Shown: positions 52,103 to 63,148, counted from the stretch's first letter. The stretch: 64,000 nucleotides of DNA from Pseudomonas paeninsulae (GCF_035621475.1 NZ_CP141799.1:5134501-5198500), one strand, 5' to 3'. Notes: generated from the sequence alone by a model not told the origin. Made by a program: numbers and translations.

Positions 52103-53008
52103 TCAGCGCCCCAGTTCACCGCTTTCCAGCCTGCGCCAGAGCAGGCGCACCGCCGCCTTACGCACCAGGGCGCAGCGGTACAGGCGAATCTCCAGCGGCA
52201 CCTGCCAGGGTTCCCCGCCACACACCACCAGCTCGCCGCGGGCCAGTTCGGCGGTCACGCTCAGGCGCGGCACCCAGGCCACGCCCATGCCTTGCAGGGC
52301 CATGCTCTTCAGGCTATCGGCCATCGCCGTCTCGTACACCGTGGTCGAGCGCAGCACGCGCTGGCGCAGCAGCAGGTTGACCGAGCGACCGAGGAAGGCG
52401 CCAGCCGTATAGGCCAGCAACGGCACACTGTGGCCGCTGTCGAGATCGAACAAGGGCTGCCCCGCCTCGTCCACCGCGCACACCGGCAGCATCGAGGTCA
52501 GGCCCAGGTGCAGCGAGGGAAAGATCTCCGGGTCCATTTGCAGGGCGGCGTCGGGGTCGTAGTAGGCGAGGATCAGGTCGCAACTGCCTTCGCGCAGCGC
52601 ATGCACCGCCTCGCCGACGTTGGTCGCCACCAGACGGGTAGCCAGCGGCAGGCCTTCGCGGCGCAAGCGGGCGATCCACTCGGGAAAGAAGCCCAGGGTC
52701 AGCGAGTGCGCGGCGGCGATCTGCAACATCTCGCCCTGCTTGCCCTCGATGTTGTGCAGATGGCGCACCACCTCACCGAGTTGCTCGACCAGACTGCGCG
52801 CGGTAACCAGGAACAGTTGCCCCGACTCGGTCAGCTCCACCGGGGTGCACGAACGATTGACCAGGGTCAGGCCGAGCATCTGCTCCAGCGCCTTGATCCG
52901 TCGACTGAAGGCCGGCTGCGTGACGAAGCGCTTCTTGGCGGCCTGGGAAAAGCTGAGGGTGGCGGCCAGGGCAACGAAGTCCTCCAGCCATTTGGTTTCC
53001 AGGTTCAT
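52103..53008 (-). CDS. LysR-family regulator (HypT/YjiE-like) next to aspA
   Basis: This 301-residue LysR protein starts M-N-L-E-T-K-W-L-E-D-F, a start typical of the YjiE/HypT subgroup. Its recognition helix region reads F-S-Q-A-A-K-K-R-F-V-T-Q-P-A-F-S-R-R. It is divergent from aspA, an arrangement also known in P. aeruginosa, so control of aspA is likely. A role in hypochlorite response, known for E. coli HypT, is not implied by sequence alone. Confidence 0.87.
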   Translation of the reverse strand: MNLETKWLEDFVALAATLSFSQAAKKRFVTQPAFSRRIKALEQMLGLTLVNRSCTPVELTESGQLFLVTARSLVEQLGEVVRHLHNIEGKQGEMLQIAAAHSLTLGFFPEWIARLRREGLPLATRLVATNVGEAVHALREGSCDLILAYYDPDAALQMDPEIFPSLHLGLTSMLPVCAVDEAGQPLFDLDSGHSVPLLAYTAGAFLGRSVNLLLRQRVLRSTTVYETAMADSLKSMALQGMGVAWVPRLSVTAELARGELVVCGGEPWQVPLEIRLYRCALVRKAAVRLLWRRLESGELGR

Positions 53009-53049
53009 GGATCGTTTCCGTAGATACTCTGTTGAACGTCAAGCCTCAG

Positions 53050-53230
53050 CCCGTCCCGTAGGCTGGGTCGGGCCGCGCAGGTTGCCGCCTGCCGCCATTG
53101 CCAAGCATCACGCCACTCGAGACGCGGCGTGGCCGGCGCAACGCGGTCGATCGCCTGGTGGGTTACACGCCGCGCCACAAGCGCATGCTGAATCTAGGCC
53201 GGAGTACGGCGCCGCCAACCCACCCTACTA
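53050..53230. repeat. Intergenic repeat-like region in LysR-aspA gap
   Basis: The 367-bp gap between LysR and aspA begins with CGTAGGCTGGGTCGG and closes at about 53230 with CCAACCCACCCTACTA. The inside holds GGTGGGTTACACGCCGCGCC. These are inverted, repeat-like blocks similar to those near 3711-3835. The aspA promoter should lie in 53230-53375; no strong match was found by eye. Confidence 0.4.
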
Positions 53231-53375
53231 CGCTCGCCGTCAATTCGCCGTCACGCCGACATTATGCCGATTATGCATACCCCAGCGCTTAACAGCATTG
53301 GCCTGTATTCGAGCGCAACCCTTATTCTAGAAGGCATCGCGGCACTCGTCGCCTCCCCAAGAGAACCTAGCCATC

Positions 53376-54800
<1,425 letters not shown>

Positions 54801-54817
54801 GCACTCGATCCCAGCCC

Positions 54818-54847
54818 CGATGCCGCCCGCCGGCATCGATTTTTTTT
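54818..54847 (+). terminator. Intrinsic terminator of aspA
   Basis: CGATGCCG pairs with CGGCATCG around a 5-nt loop, followed by A and eight T residues. It is a textbook form. Confidence 0.93.
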
Positions 54848-54942
54848 ACCCGGCGCCAGCCTGGCGCCCGGTCTGACTGCCTACTCACGAGGGCACGCAG
54901 CTAAGCCTGCGCACCCACGACAACAACAAGACAGGTGACTCG

Positions 54943-56202
54943 ATGACTGCAACCTCTTCCCTGACCGCCCCTCTGCGCCTGTGGGCGCGCCTGCCGCTGT
55001 GGCAACAGATTGTCACCGGCCTGGCCCTCGGCGTGCTGGTCGGCATAGCCTTCGGCAAGGACGCCCTGAGCCTGGCCCCGCTCGGCCAATTGTTCCTCAA
55101 TGCGATCAAGATGCTCATCGTGCCGCTGGTCTTCGTGTCCCTGGTGGCGGGTATCACCTCCATGCGCGACACCAGCAAGCTTGGCCGGATCAGCGCCAAG
55201 ACCATCGCCATCTATATGGTCACCACCGCCTTCGCGGTAAGCATCGGCCTGTTGTTCGGCGGCCTGTTCGCCCCCGGCGAAGGCCTCAACATGGTGGCCA
55301 GCGAGGCGCCCAGTGCGGCGCAGACACCGTCGCTGATCGACACCCTGGTCGCCATGGTGCCGAGCAATCCGGTAAACGCCTTTGCCCAGGGCAATGTGCT
55401 GCAAATCATCGTCTTCGCCATCGGCCTGGGCGTGAGCATGAACCTGATCGGTGAAAAGGCCGAGCCGGCGATCAAGCTGTTCAACAGCCTGGCCGAGACC
55501 CTCTACAAGCTCACCGACCTGGTCATGCGTCTGGCACCCTACGGCGTGTTCGCCCTGATCGCCGGCGTAGTCGGCAGCCACGGCGCCGAAGTGCTGCTGC
55601 CACTGGCCGAGGTCATCGGGGTCATTTACCTGGCCAGCATCGTCCACGTGCTGCTGGTCTACGGCGGCCTGCTCAGCCTACTGGCGCGGCTCAACCCGCT
55701 GCGCTTTTTCCAGGGCATCCTCGACGCCCTGGTAGTCGCTTTCAGCACCTCCAGCAGCTCCGGCACCCTGCCGGTCTCCATCGAGTGCGCGCGCAAGAAC
55801 CTCGGCGTATCCGAGGGCGTAGCCGGTTTCGTGCTGCCCGTGGGCGCCACCATCAACATGGACGGCACCGCCATCTACCAGGGCGTGTTGGCGCTGTTTA
55901 TCGCCCAGGCCTTCGGCATCGACCTGAATGCCGGCCAGTACCTGATGATCATCCTCACCGCCACCCTGGCCTCGATCGGCACCGCTGGCGTGCCCGGTGC
56001 AGGCCTGATCATGCTCGGCCTGGTACTCAGCTCGGTCGGCCTGCCGCTCGAAGGCGTGGCGCTGATCGCCGGGATCGACCGCATCCTCGACATGGCGCGC
56101 ACCACGGTGAACGTCGCCGGCGACCTGATGACCACCACCCTGGTCGGCCGTAGCGAGAACGAGCTGGACCTGGATATCTACAACTCCAGCGATAAGGAGT
56201 GA
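54943..56202 (+). CDS. Dicarboxylate/amino acid:cation symporter (DAACS, GltP/DctA-like)
   Basis: This 419-residue transporter has eight helices plus two re-entrant hairpins. The serine-rich hairpin S-T-S-S-S-S-G-T-L-P near residue 269 and G-A-T-I-N-M-D-G-T-A-I-Y near 303 are substrate and cation sites. The length and motifs suit uptake of aspartate, glutamate or C4-dicarboxylates. Position behind aspA suggests aspartate or fumarate transport. Confidence 0.92.
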   Translation: MTATSSLTAPLRLWARLPLWQQIVTGLALGVLVGIAFGKDALSLAPLGQLFLNAIKMLIVPLVFVSLVAGITSMRDTSKLGRISAKTIAIYMVTTAFAVSIGLLFGGLFAPGEGLNMVASEAPSAAQTPSLIDTLVAMVPSNPVNAFAQGNVLQIIVFAIGLGVSMNLIGEKAEPAIKLFNSLAETLYKLTDLVMRLAPYGVFALIAGVVGSHGAEVLLPLAEVIGVIYLASIVHVLLVYGGLLSLLARLNPLRFFQGILDALVVAFSTSSSSGTLPVSIECARKNLGVSEGVAGFVLPVGATINMDGTAIYQGVLALFIAQAFGIDLNAGQYLMIILTATLASIGTAGVPGAGLIMLGLVLSSVGLPLEGVALIAGIDRILDMARTTVNVAGDLMTTTLVGRSENELDLDIYNSSDKE

Positions 56203-56205
56203 TGG

Positions 56206-56295
56206 GCGCGCGATGCCGTTGAGGGGCGACAGCTGGACGACGCCAAACTGGGCGACATCCTGATCGCCCCGCACCTGCTGCCGCTGCAGACCTGA
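56206..56295 (+). pseudogene. C-terminal remnant of a second aspA-like gene
   Basis: Codons 56230-56295 read Q-L-D-D-A-K-L-G-D-I-L-I-A-P-H-L-L-P-L-Q-T-stop. The aspA gene ends L-L-D-D-A-T-L-A-D-I-L, five extra residues, I-A-P-R-L-V-P-L-Q-A-stop. The match in residues and at base level is clear, so this is the tail of an aspA duplicate, starting shortly after the symporter stop codon. Confidence 0.8.
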
Positions 56296-56388
56296 GCCAG
56301 CGCCCAGTAGCCCCGGCTCTGCGTTGCTACCGGGATGGCTGCGGCCATCCTTTGGGCATGTGTACAGTGCCCGTGGTGACCAACACGC

Positions 56389-57852
56389 TCACAGCCGCCA
56401 GGCACGACGCAGCGCCTGCAGGGCTTCGCCGATCTGCGCCTCGGGCACGGCAGCGAAGCCCAACACCAGCCCGGCGCGCTGAGCTTCGGGCTCGGTGCTG
56501 TCCGCCAGCCAGTAGTCGCTGAGGGCATTCAACTCCACCCCCACCGCGGCGGCCACAGCAATCAACTCGCGTTCGCGCGCCAGGCTGTCCACCCGCACGC
56601 ACAGGTGCAAACCGGCCTCCACCACCGGCAACGGCGCGCAGCCGGGCACAGCGCTCGGCCAACCGGCCAGCAGGGCATCGCGACGACTGCGCGCGGCGCC
56701 GCGCATGCGCCTGATATGCCGCTGGAAATGGCCCGCGGCGATGAACTCGGCCATCACCGCCTGGGTGCCGATCTCCGAATGGCGCATGTCCAAAGCGCGA
56801 CGGCGGGCGAAGGATTCGGCCAGGCCGGCCGGCAGCACCAGATAGCCCAGACGCAGCGCCGGGAAGGCGATCTTGCAGAAGGTGCCGACGTAGAGCACCC
56901 GGCCCTGGCGGTCGAGGGCCGCCAGCGGCGCCAACGGCGTGCCGCTGTAGCGGTACTCCCCATCGTAGTCGTCCTCGATTATCCAGCTGTCGTGGCGCTC
57001 GGCCCAGTCCAGCAGTTCCAGGCGCCGCGCCAGCGACAGGGTCACCCCGGTCGGGTACTGATGCGAAGGCGTGACATAGGCCAGGCGGCAGCGCCCCGCC
57101 CGTTCCAGCGTTGCCGTATCCAGTCCCTCGCCATCCACCGGAATGCCCACCAGCTGCGCCCCCGCCACCGCGAAGGCATGCCCGGCGGCGCGATAGCCGG
57201 GGTTCTCGATGGCTACCCGGTCACCCGGTTCGATCAGCAGCTGGGCGCACAGGCTGATCGCCTGCTGGGCGCCGCAGGTGACCAGAATCTGCGCCGGATC
57301 GCAGTGCAGGCCGCGGCTGTTGCGCAGGTAGGCGGCAATCAGCTCGCGCAGCTGCGCGTCGCCAGCCGGGTCGCCATAACCCAGGCGTGCCGGCGACGGC
57401 TTGCGCCAGAAGCGCGCACTGAGCCGCGCCCAGGTCTCGAAGGGGAACAGGTCAAAGGCCGGTACGCCGACCCGGAAGGCCCGTGGCGGACCGCTCGGCG
57501 GCGGGCTCAGGTGATGGCTGGCGAGGCGTTGCAGCGCCGGAGTCGCGACTTGACGAGCAACGGGCGGTGCCGGGCGCGCGACGGCCGCCAGCTCGGCGAC
57601 ATAGGTGCCCGCGCCGACGCGGCCCTGCACATAACCCTCGGCATATAGCTGGTCGAAGGCGCGGGTCACGGTATTGCGTGAAATGCCCAGCAGACCGGCC
57701 AGGTCGCGGCTGGCTGGCAGGCGGGTGCCACTGGCCAGACGTGCATCGAGGATGCGCTCGCGCAGCGCCTGGTACAGCTGGCGCGCCAGACCCTGGGCCG
57801 GGTCGAGGCGAATGCCGGAGAGATCGACGGGTAGCGGCGCAGGCAACGGCAT
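56389..57852 (-). CDS. MocR/PdxR-type GntR regulator with aminotransferase domain
   Basis: This 487-residue fusion has an N-terminal GntR winged helix (L-P-A-S-R-D-L-A-G-L-L-G-I-S-R-N-T-V, residues about 45-62) joined by a linker to a class I aminotransferase-like domain. The pyridoxal phosphate lysine appears in V-G-T-F-C-K-I-A-F-P-A-L-R-L-G-Y. MocR proteins sense pyridoxal phosphate or amino-acid derivatives. It is divergent from the PaiB gene 101 bp away, which it may control. Confidence 0.9.
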   Translation of the reverse strand: MPLPAPLPVDLSGIRLDPAQGLARQLYQALRERILDARLASGTRLPASRDLAGLLGISRNTVTRAFDQLYAEGYVQGRVGAGTYVAELAAVARPAPPVARQVATPALQRLASHHLSPPPSGPPRAFRVGVPAFDLFPFETWARLSARFWRKPSPARLGYGDPAGDAQLRELIAAYLRNSRGLHCDPAQILVTCGAQQAISLCAQLLIEPGDRVAIENPGYRAAGHAFAVAGAQLVGIPVDGEGLDTATLERAGRCRLAYVTPSHQYPTGVTLSLARRLELLDWAERHDSWIIEDDYDGEYRYSGTPLAPLAALDRQGRVLYVGTFCKIAFPALRLGYLVLPAGLAESFARRRALDMRHSEIGTQAVMAEFIAAGHFQRHIRRMRGAARSRRDALLAGWPSAVPGCAPLPVVEAGLHLCVRVDSLARERELIAVAAAVGVELNALSDYWLADSTEPEAQRAGLVLGFAAVPEAQIGEALQALRRAWRL

Positions 57853-57953
57853 AAATTGGCTCTATCAATGTCGCGATAAATGGATCTTACAACAGTCCAA
57901 TATCCTGCCTAGCATGGCTCCATCACGCCAGGCCACGTTTCGGAGAAGCCGCC

Positions 57954-58586
57954 ATGTACTCGCCCACCGCCTTCCGCCAGGACGATCTCGCCACGCTGCA
58001 CCGGCAGATCGCCGCCTGCCGCCTGGCCACAGTCGTCAGCCAGGGCCCCAGTGGCCTGCAGGCCAGCCACCTGCCATTGCTACTGGAACCCGCTGAAGGT
58101 GAGTTCGGCACCCTCTACGGCCATTTCGCCCGAGCCAACCCGCAGTGCCAGGAACTGGCCAACGGCGGCGAAGTGCTGACGATCTTCAGCGGCCCGGACG
58201 CCTACGTCAGCCCGGCCTGGTACCCGGCCAAGGCCGAGCACGGCAAGGTGGTGCCGACCTGGAACTACATCGCCGTGCATGCCTACGGCCAAGCCGAGGT
58301 GTTCGACGACGCCGAGCGGCTGCTGGCGCTGGTCAGCCGCCTCAGCGAGCGTCACGAAGCCGGCCGCGCCCAACCCTGGGCGGTCAGCGAGGCGCCGCAG
58401 GACTATATCGACAGCATGCTGCGCGCCATCGTCGGCTTTGCCCTGCCGATCCAGCGCCTCGACGGCAAGTGGAAGCTTGGGCAGAACCGCAGCGCCGCCG
58501 ACCAGAGCGGCGTGCGCGAGGGCTTGAATGCCAGCCTTGACGCCCGCGACCGCGAGCTGGCCGCGCGCATGAACACCCCTCAGTAG
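57954..58586 (+). CDS. PaiB-family FMN-binding protein
   Basis: This 210-residue protein is of the PaiB (FMN-binding split barrel) family, starting M-Y-S-P-T-A-F-R-Q-D-D, with H-L-P-L-L-L near residue 41, F-S-G-P-D-A-Y-V-S-P-A-W-Y near 77 and V-V-P-T-W-N-Y near 100. The family was named from a Bacillus negative regulator, but DNA binding is not evident. It is collinear with two acetyltransferase genes, with gaps of 19 and 14 bp, so probably one operon. Confidence 0.9.
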   Translation: MYSPTAFRQDDLATLHRQIAACRLATVVSQGPSGLQASHLPLLLEPAEGEFGTLYGHFARANPQCQELANGGEVLTIFSGPDAYVSPAWYPAKAEHGKVVPTWNYIAVHAYGQAEVFDDAERLLALVSRLSERHEAGRAQPWAVSEAPQDYIDSMLRAIVGFALPIQRLDGKWKLGQNRSAADQSGVREGLNASLDARDRELAARMNTPQ

Positions 58587-58605
58587 CCCAGACCAAGGAA
58601 GACCC

Positions 58606-59049
58606 ATGAGCAGCGAGATCCGCCCCGTCACTCCCGACCACCACGCCGCCTGGCTGCCGCTGTGGCAGGGCTACCAGCGCTTCTACCAAACCGAAATCGC
58701 CGCGGCCACCAGCGCGCGCACCTGGCAACGCCTGCCCGACCCAAGCGAACCCATGCACGCCGCCCTGGCTTGGCAGGACGACCGCGCCGTGGGGCTGGTG
58801 CACTTCATCTACCACCGCTCCTGCTGGACCGAGGGTGACTACTGTTACCTGCAGGACCTGTTCGTCGGCGCAGGCCTGCGCGGCGCCGGCATCGGCCGCC
58901 GGCTGATCGAACACGTCTACCAGGCCGCCAAGACTGCGGGCGCCGCCCGAGTGCATTGGTTGACCCAGGAGAGCAACAGCGAGGCCATGCAGCTGTACGA
59001 GCGCATCGCCGAGCGTTCCGGCTTTATCCAGTACCGCAAACTGCTCTAA
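58606..59049 (+). CDS. GNAT-family N-acetyltransferase
   Basis: This 147-residue GNAT protein has the acetyl-CoA-binding motif A seen as L-F-V-G-A-G-L-R-G-A-G-I-G-R-R-L near residues 85-100, preceded by the beta-strand Y-C-Y-L-Q-D. The substrate is unknown; the H-F-I-Y-H-R-S-C-W segment is typical for a PaiA/amine-acetylating subgroup only by impression. Second gene of the presumed paiB operon. Confidence 0.87.
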   Translation: MSSEIRPVTPDHHAAWLPLWQGYQRFYQTEIAAATSARTWQRLPDPSEPMHAALAWQDDRAVGLVHFIYHRSCWTEGDYCYLQDLFVGAGLRGAGIGRRLIEHVYQAAKTAGAARVHWLTQESNSEAMQLYERIAERSGFIQYRKLL

Positions 59050-59063
59050 TCGGGAGTCGCCCC

Positions 59064-59744
59064 ATGACCGACGCAATGCACCTCGACTGGCAACCCGTAT
59101 CCAGCCCAGCCCGCGCGCCACTGAACGGCCACTACGTGCGCCTGGAGCCGCTGCAACTCGCCGCCCACGGCGACGACCTGTGGCTGGCCTTGCAAGGCCC
59201 GCAGTCCGACCCCCGGCTGTGGGACTACCTGCCCTATGGCCCGTTTCCCGAGCGCACGGGCTTCGATGCCTGGCTGGCGGCTAACGCGGCCAGCAGCGAC
59301 CCGCTGTTCTTCGCCGTGCTCGAACGCGCCAGCCAGCGCGCCGTCGGCCTGCTCAGTTTCCTGCGCATCGCGCCCAGGGACGGTTGCATCGAGATTGGCC
59401 ATATTGCCTTCGGCCGCGCCATGCAGCGCAGCCCGGCGTCCACCGAGGCGGTCTACCTGCTGGCCGAGCTGGCCATGGCCACGCTCGGCTACCGCCGCCT
59501 GGAGTGGAAGTGCAATGCCCTCAACGCTCGCTCGATGCGCGCCGCCGAGCGTCTGGGCTTCGTCTACGAAGGCACCTTCCGCCAGCATATGGTGATCAAG
59601 GGGCGCAACCGCGACAGCGCCTGGTTCTCCATCCTCGACCGCGAATGGCCGACGCTTGCCAAGGCCTATGAGCGCTGGCTGGCAGTGGACAACTTCGATG
59701 CCGATGGAAAGCAACTCAGTCAACTGAAAACACTACACGGCTAA
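59064..59744 (+). CDS. RimJ/RimL-type GNAT acetyltransferase
   Basis: This 226-residue protein is of the Acetyltransf_3 family. It has Y-V-R-L-E-P-L near residue 24, E-I-G-H-I-A-F near 112, R-R-L-E-W-K-C-N-A-L-N near 146 and R-A-A-E-R-L-G-F-V-Y-E-G near 159. Members acetylate protein N-termini or small amines. The ATG at 59064 follows GGGAGT. It is third and last in the presumed operon. Confidence 0.88.
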   Translation: MTDAMHLDWQPVSSPARAPLNGHYVRLEPLQLAAHGDDLWLALQGPQSDPRLWDYLPYGPFPERTGFDAWLAANAASSDPLFFAVLERASQRAVGLLSFLRIAPRDGCIEIGHIAFGRAMQRSPASTEAVYLLAELAMATLGYRRLEWKCNALNARSMRAAERLGFVYEGTFRQHMVIKGRNRDSAWFSILDREWPTLAKAYERWLAVDNFDADGKQLSQLKTLHG

Positions 59745-59951
59745 ACAAACGCCCTAACCTCAAACAAGTTGTAGGCACTGCGCCGAACGCGCCGTCACCG
59801 CCACTTTGCAGACAAGCTTTCGCTAGCCAGCGCCTGCAAACAACCCTTGAGCGGATGCACCGCAAAGATTACGGCCACTGCGCGCACTCGTGCAGTGCCG
59901 AAAAGCAGCAGAAAGGTCTAGCACCAAGTGGTGCCCTCAGGCTACCAAGAA

Positions 59952-60314
59952 CTAGGCGTGGTAATAGTAGAGCTTGTTGACGATCTGCCATCTGCCGTCA
60001 TGCCTGAGTAACGCCAGATAGTCGGTAAAGCGCATGCCCGCATACATATCGATCAGTTTGACGCTGGCGGCGTCACCACTCACATCCAGCTGCTGGATAT
60101 CGCAGTAAGGCTCTTCTTGCTGCGGACCTTCTGCAGTTAGCGAAGCAATAAAATCGTCCAGCGTTAGCCACTCAAGCTCATCATGGAAATGCCCAATGAT
60201 CCGGCAGTCCGCATGGAAGCAACGGCGTAACAGACTCTCATCAGCCGCCAACATGGCAACCACAAAGTCTTGAACCACCGCCTCAATCGCGTCACGGGAT
60301 ACGTCATCGCTCAT
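59952..60314 (-). CDS. NTF2-like / putative lumazine-binding family protein
   Basis: This 120-residue protein has the NTF2-like cone fold pattern: a helix (D-A-I-E-A-V-V-Q-D-F-V-V-A-M), F-H-A-D-C-R-I-I-G-H-F, and a C-terminal strand W-Q-I-V-N-K-L-Y-Y-Y-H. It matches the lumazine-binding-like family in layout. Function unknown. The ATG at 60314 has a GAGGCC-like site upstream. The 207-bp gap before it (59745-59951) shows nothing notable. Confidence 0.75.
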   Translation of the reverse strand: MSDDVSRDAIEAVVQDFVVAMLAADESLLRRCFHADCRIIGHFHDELEWLTLDDFIASLTAEGPQQEEPYCDIQQLDVSGDAASVKLIDMYAGMRFTDYLALLRHDGRWQIVNKLYYYHA

Positions 60315-60462
60315 ATCGGCCTCCAGTCGGATCCTCCTGCCATTTCTCACAGGCTAGTCCGTCGCACGCTGACCATAGGATCGCTTAGCTCTAACACTAG
60401 GTCTGTTCGACCTAACTCCGCCTCCTCAAGGCCCGGCCGACCACAACGAGACGCCACGCCGA

Positions 60463-61281
60463 CTATTCGATCTCGAACAGGCCGTTGCGGATTTGCGCGC
60501 CGGCCAGGCGCTGGCGGATGTCGGCGTCGATGCGCGGGTCGTCCGGGCTGTAGAGCATCACCTGGCGATAGGCATTGACCCGATTGATCTCGCTGCCGAG
60601 GAACTCCCAGACCACCCGGGTGCAGGCCGGGGTGCGCAGGTCGCCGCTGGAGACCCCGGTCTTCAGGCCATTGAGGCGGCTGATGCGGCTCTTGAAGCTG
60701 GGAATCAGGATGGTCTGGCTCATCTCGTTGCCGGTCAGCGACTCGTAGTCGATCAGGAACAGCCGGTCCTGCAGGTAGAACGCCGCGCCCAGGTAGCGGC
60801 AGCGCACCCAGTCCTCGGCCTTGCCGCTGTCGGCCCGCGAGGGCTCCTGGCGCTCCTGGCGCTCGAACAGGAAGCTGCCGCGCTCTTCGCGCAGGTGTAC
60901 TAGCGACAGCAGGATCTGCCCCGGCACCGACATGCAGTTGGCGTACTCGAAGTAGTAGCCGCAATAGCGCGACAGGCTGCTGGCGTGCTCACGCAACGGC
61001 TGGAAGAAGTCCAGCAACGGGTCGCCGGCCAGCCGCGGGGCCTGACCGGCACTGCGCGCACCGACCAGGTCGGCGAACTGCTCGCCCGGCAGGCTCAGCT
61101 CGTAGGCCTCGACTCCGAAGAAATCGCAGATGCGCTTGAGGTTGTAGGCGGTCGGTCGGCTCTGCCCGCTGAGGTATTTATTGAACTGGGCGCGATTGAT
61201 CGCCAGCTTGCGGCACACCTCGGCAATCGAGCGGTAGTGACTGCACAGCAGCTTGAGATTGGACCCCAGATATTCCGACAT
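60463..61281 (-). CDS. Cro/CI-type HTH regulator with large unknown C-terminal domain
   Basis: This 272-residue protein has an HTH_3-like domain at residues 5-60 (S-I-A-E-V-C-R-K-L-A-I-N-R-A-Q-F-N-K-Y-L). The rest (80-272) is a globular domain without a motif I know, with Y-C-G-Y-Y-F-E-Y-A-N-C near 106 and L-I-P-S-F-K-S-R-I-S-R-L-N-G-L-K near 205. It may bind a small ligand. It is divergent from the alanine/glycine symporter gene (287-bp gap), a possible target. Confidence 0.82.
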   Translation of the reverse strand: MSEYLGSNLKLLCSHYRSIAEVCRKLAINRAQFNKYLSGQSRPTAYNLKRICDFFGVEAYELSLPGEQFADLVGARSAGQAPRLAGDPLLDFFQPLREHASSLSRYCGYYFEYANCMSVPGQILLSLVHLREERGSFLFERQERQEPSRADSGKAEDWVRCRYLGAAFYLQDRLFLIDYESLTGNEMSQTILIPSFKSRISRLNGLKTGVSSGDLRTPACTRVVWEFLGSEINRVNAYRQVMLYSPDDPRIDADIRQRLAGAQIRNGLFEIE

Positions 61282-61568
61282 GCAGTTGTTCCTAACGGGT
61301 AGGCCGCGAGCGCCATAGCCGAATCATGAAAGCCTTGGCGGCATAGCCGCCCCCTCATCCGGCGCTTCGCGCCACCGTCTGTCAGGGCAGACGAATACCA
61401 GACACTCGTCGCTGCGCAAGGCGCTGACTAATGGCGCGAGCGACGCGATTGTAGCATCAACTCGCATCAGGTCGCCGCCACCCGCGCAATTGCATGACAG
61501 GCCGCTCTGCTCAACCATTCGTCCCTAGCATTTTTTCCTGACAGAACAACAAGAGAGACCTCCCCGTC

Positions 61569-63014
61569 ATGCTCGATATTCTCAACGACCTTATCTGGAG
61601 CAAGCTGCTGATCGTCATGCTGATCGGCCTTGGTCTGTACTTCACCATCGCCTCGCGTTTCGTCCAGTTTCGTTACTTCGGCAGCATGTTCCGCATCTTC
61701 AGCGAAGCCTTCAAGCACCAGCCCGGCCAGCTCAGCTCGTTCCAGGCGCTGATGCTCAGCGTTGCCGGCCGGGTTGGCGCCGGTAATATCGCCGGGGTCT
61801 CCGTGGCGATCATGCTCGGCGGCCCAGGCGCGATCTTCTGGATGTGGATGGTCGCCCTGGTTGGCATGGCCACCAGCTACTTCGAATGCTCCCTGGCCCA
61901 GCTGTACAAGCGCCGCGAGCCCGACGGCGGCTACCGTGGCGGCCCGGCCTTCTACATCCAGCACGGCCTCGGCCAGCGCTGGCTGGGTATCGTGGTGTCG
62001 CTGCTGCTGCTGGCGACCTTCGGCTTCGGCTTCAACGCCGTACAGTCCTACACCGTGGCCAGCTCGCTGCACGACACCTTCGGCCTGCCCACCTATGTCA
62101 GCGGCATCGCCCTGGTAGTGGTGATCGGCCTGATCATCTTCGGCGGCATCAAGCGCATCGCCAAGTTCGCCGACGTACTGGTGCCCGCAATGGCCTTCTC
62201 CTACATCGCTATGGCGCTGTACGTAATCGGCAGTAACTTCGACGCGATTCCGGCCACCCTGACGCTGATCTTCAACAGTGCCTTCGGCCTCGAGCCAGCC
62301 TTTGCCGGTGGCATCGGCGCGGCGATCCTCATGGGCGTCAAGCGCGGCCTGTTCTCCAACGAAGCCGGCCTGGGCAGCGCGCCCAACGTCGCCGCGGTAG
62401 CCGAGGTCAAGCACCCGGTCGCCCAGGGCATCGTGCAGTCGCTCAGCGTGTTCATCGACACCATCATCCTGTGCAGCTGCACCGCGCTGATCATCCTGCT
62501 CTCCGGCGTGTATCAGCCGGGCACCGAGATGGCCGGTGTGGTCCTGACCCAGACCGCCATGGCCGCGGTAGTCGGCGAATGGGGCCGGGTATTCGTCAGC
62601 GTCGCCCTGCTGCTGTTCGTCTTCACCACCCTGATCTACAACTACTACCTCGGCGAGAACGCCCTGGGCTTCTTCACCAGCAAGCGCTGGCCGGTACAGG
62701 TCTACCGCGTGCTGGTAGTCGGCCTGATACTCTGGGGCTCGGTGCAGGATCTGGGTACGGTGTTTGCCTTCGCCGACGTGACCATGGGCCTGCTGGCCAT
62801 CGCCAACCTGATCGCCCTGGCCCTGCTGTTCAAGGTCGGCCTGCGCCTGATGCGCGACTACGACGACCAGATCAAGGCGGGGGTAAAGTCGCCCGTCTTC
62901 GACCCGAAAGCCTTCGCTGATCTGGACCTCGATCCGGCAGTCTGGCCCGCCCAGCCGTCGACAGCGCCGCAGACCCTGAGCGCCGAAATCGGCCACCGCG
63001 TGCACCAGCGCTGA
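61569..63014 (+). CDS. Alanine/glycine:cation symporter (AgcS family)
   Basis: This 481-residue sodium or proton symporter has about 11 helices. AgcS signatures are S-V-A-G-R-V-G-A-G-N-I-A-G-V near residue 64 and G-V-K-R-G-L-F-S-N-E-A-G-L-G-S-A near 257. It would import alanine or glycine. GAGAGA 11 bp before the ATG serves as ribosome site. A strong terminator follows, then an asparaginase gene. Confidence 0.93.
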   Translation: MLDILNDLIWSKLLIVMLIGLGLYFTIASRFVQFRYFGSMFRIFSEAFKHQPGQLSSFQALMLSVAGRVGAGNIAGVSVAIMLGGPGAIFWMWMVALVGMATSYFECSLAQLYKRREPDGGYRGGPAFYIQHGLGQRWLGIVVSLLLLATFGFGFNAVQSYTVASSLHDTFGLPTYVSGIALVVVIGLIIFGGIKRIAKFADVLVPAMAFSYIAMALYVIGSNFDAIPATLTLIFNSAFGLEPAFAGGIGAAILMGVKRGLFSNEAGLGSAPNVAAVAEVKHPVAQGIVQSLSVFIDTIILCSCTALIILLSGVYQPGTEMAGVVLTQTAMAAVVGEWGRVFVSVALLLFVFTTLIYNYYLGENALGFFTSKRWPVQVYRVLVVGLILWGSVQDLGTVFAFADVTMGLLAIANLIALALLFKVGLRLMRDYDDQIKAGVKSPVFDPKAFADLDLDPAVWPAQPSTAPQTLSAEIGHRVHQR

Positions 63015-63033
63015 GCCGCTAACGACGCGATAC

Positions 63034-63060
63034 ACAGGGGGCTATGGCCCCCTGTTTTTT
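63034..63060 (+). terminator. Intrinsic terminator of agcS-type gene
   Basis: ACAGGGGGC pairs with GCCCCCTGT around TATG, followed by five further T residues. Confidence 0.93.
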
Positions 63061-63148
63061 ATATGCGAGGCTGTGAAAAAACTCCCGCCTACTGCGGCAG
63101 CCTCGCGACGGCTGCTCGATATGTTCACAACCTCTGAGGAGAGCCGTC

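Noticed and set aside
61467..63035. 522-codon minus-strand frame opposite the AgcS gene
   Set aside because: Shadow frame; glutamine/histidine-rich and lacking any domain.
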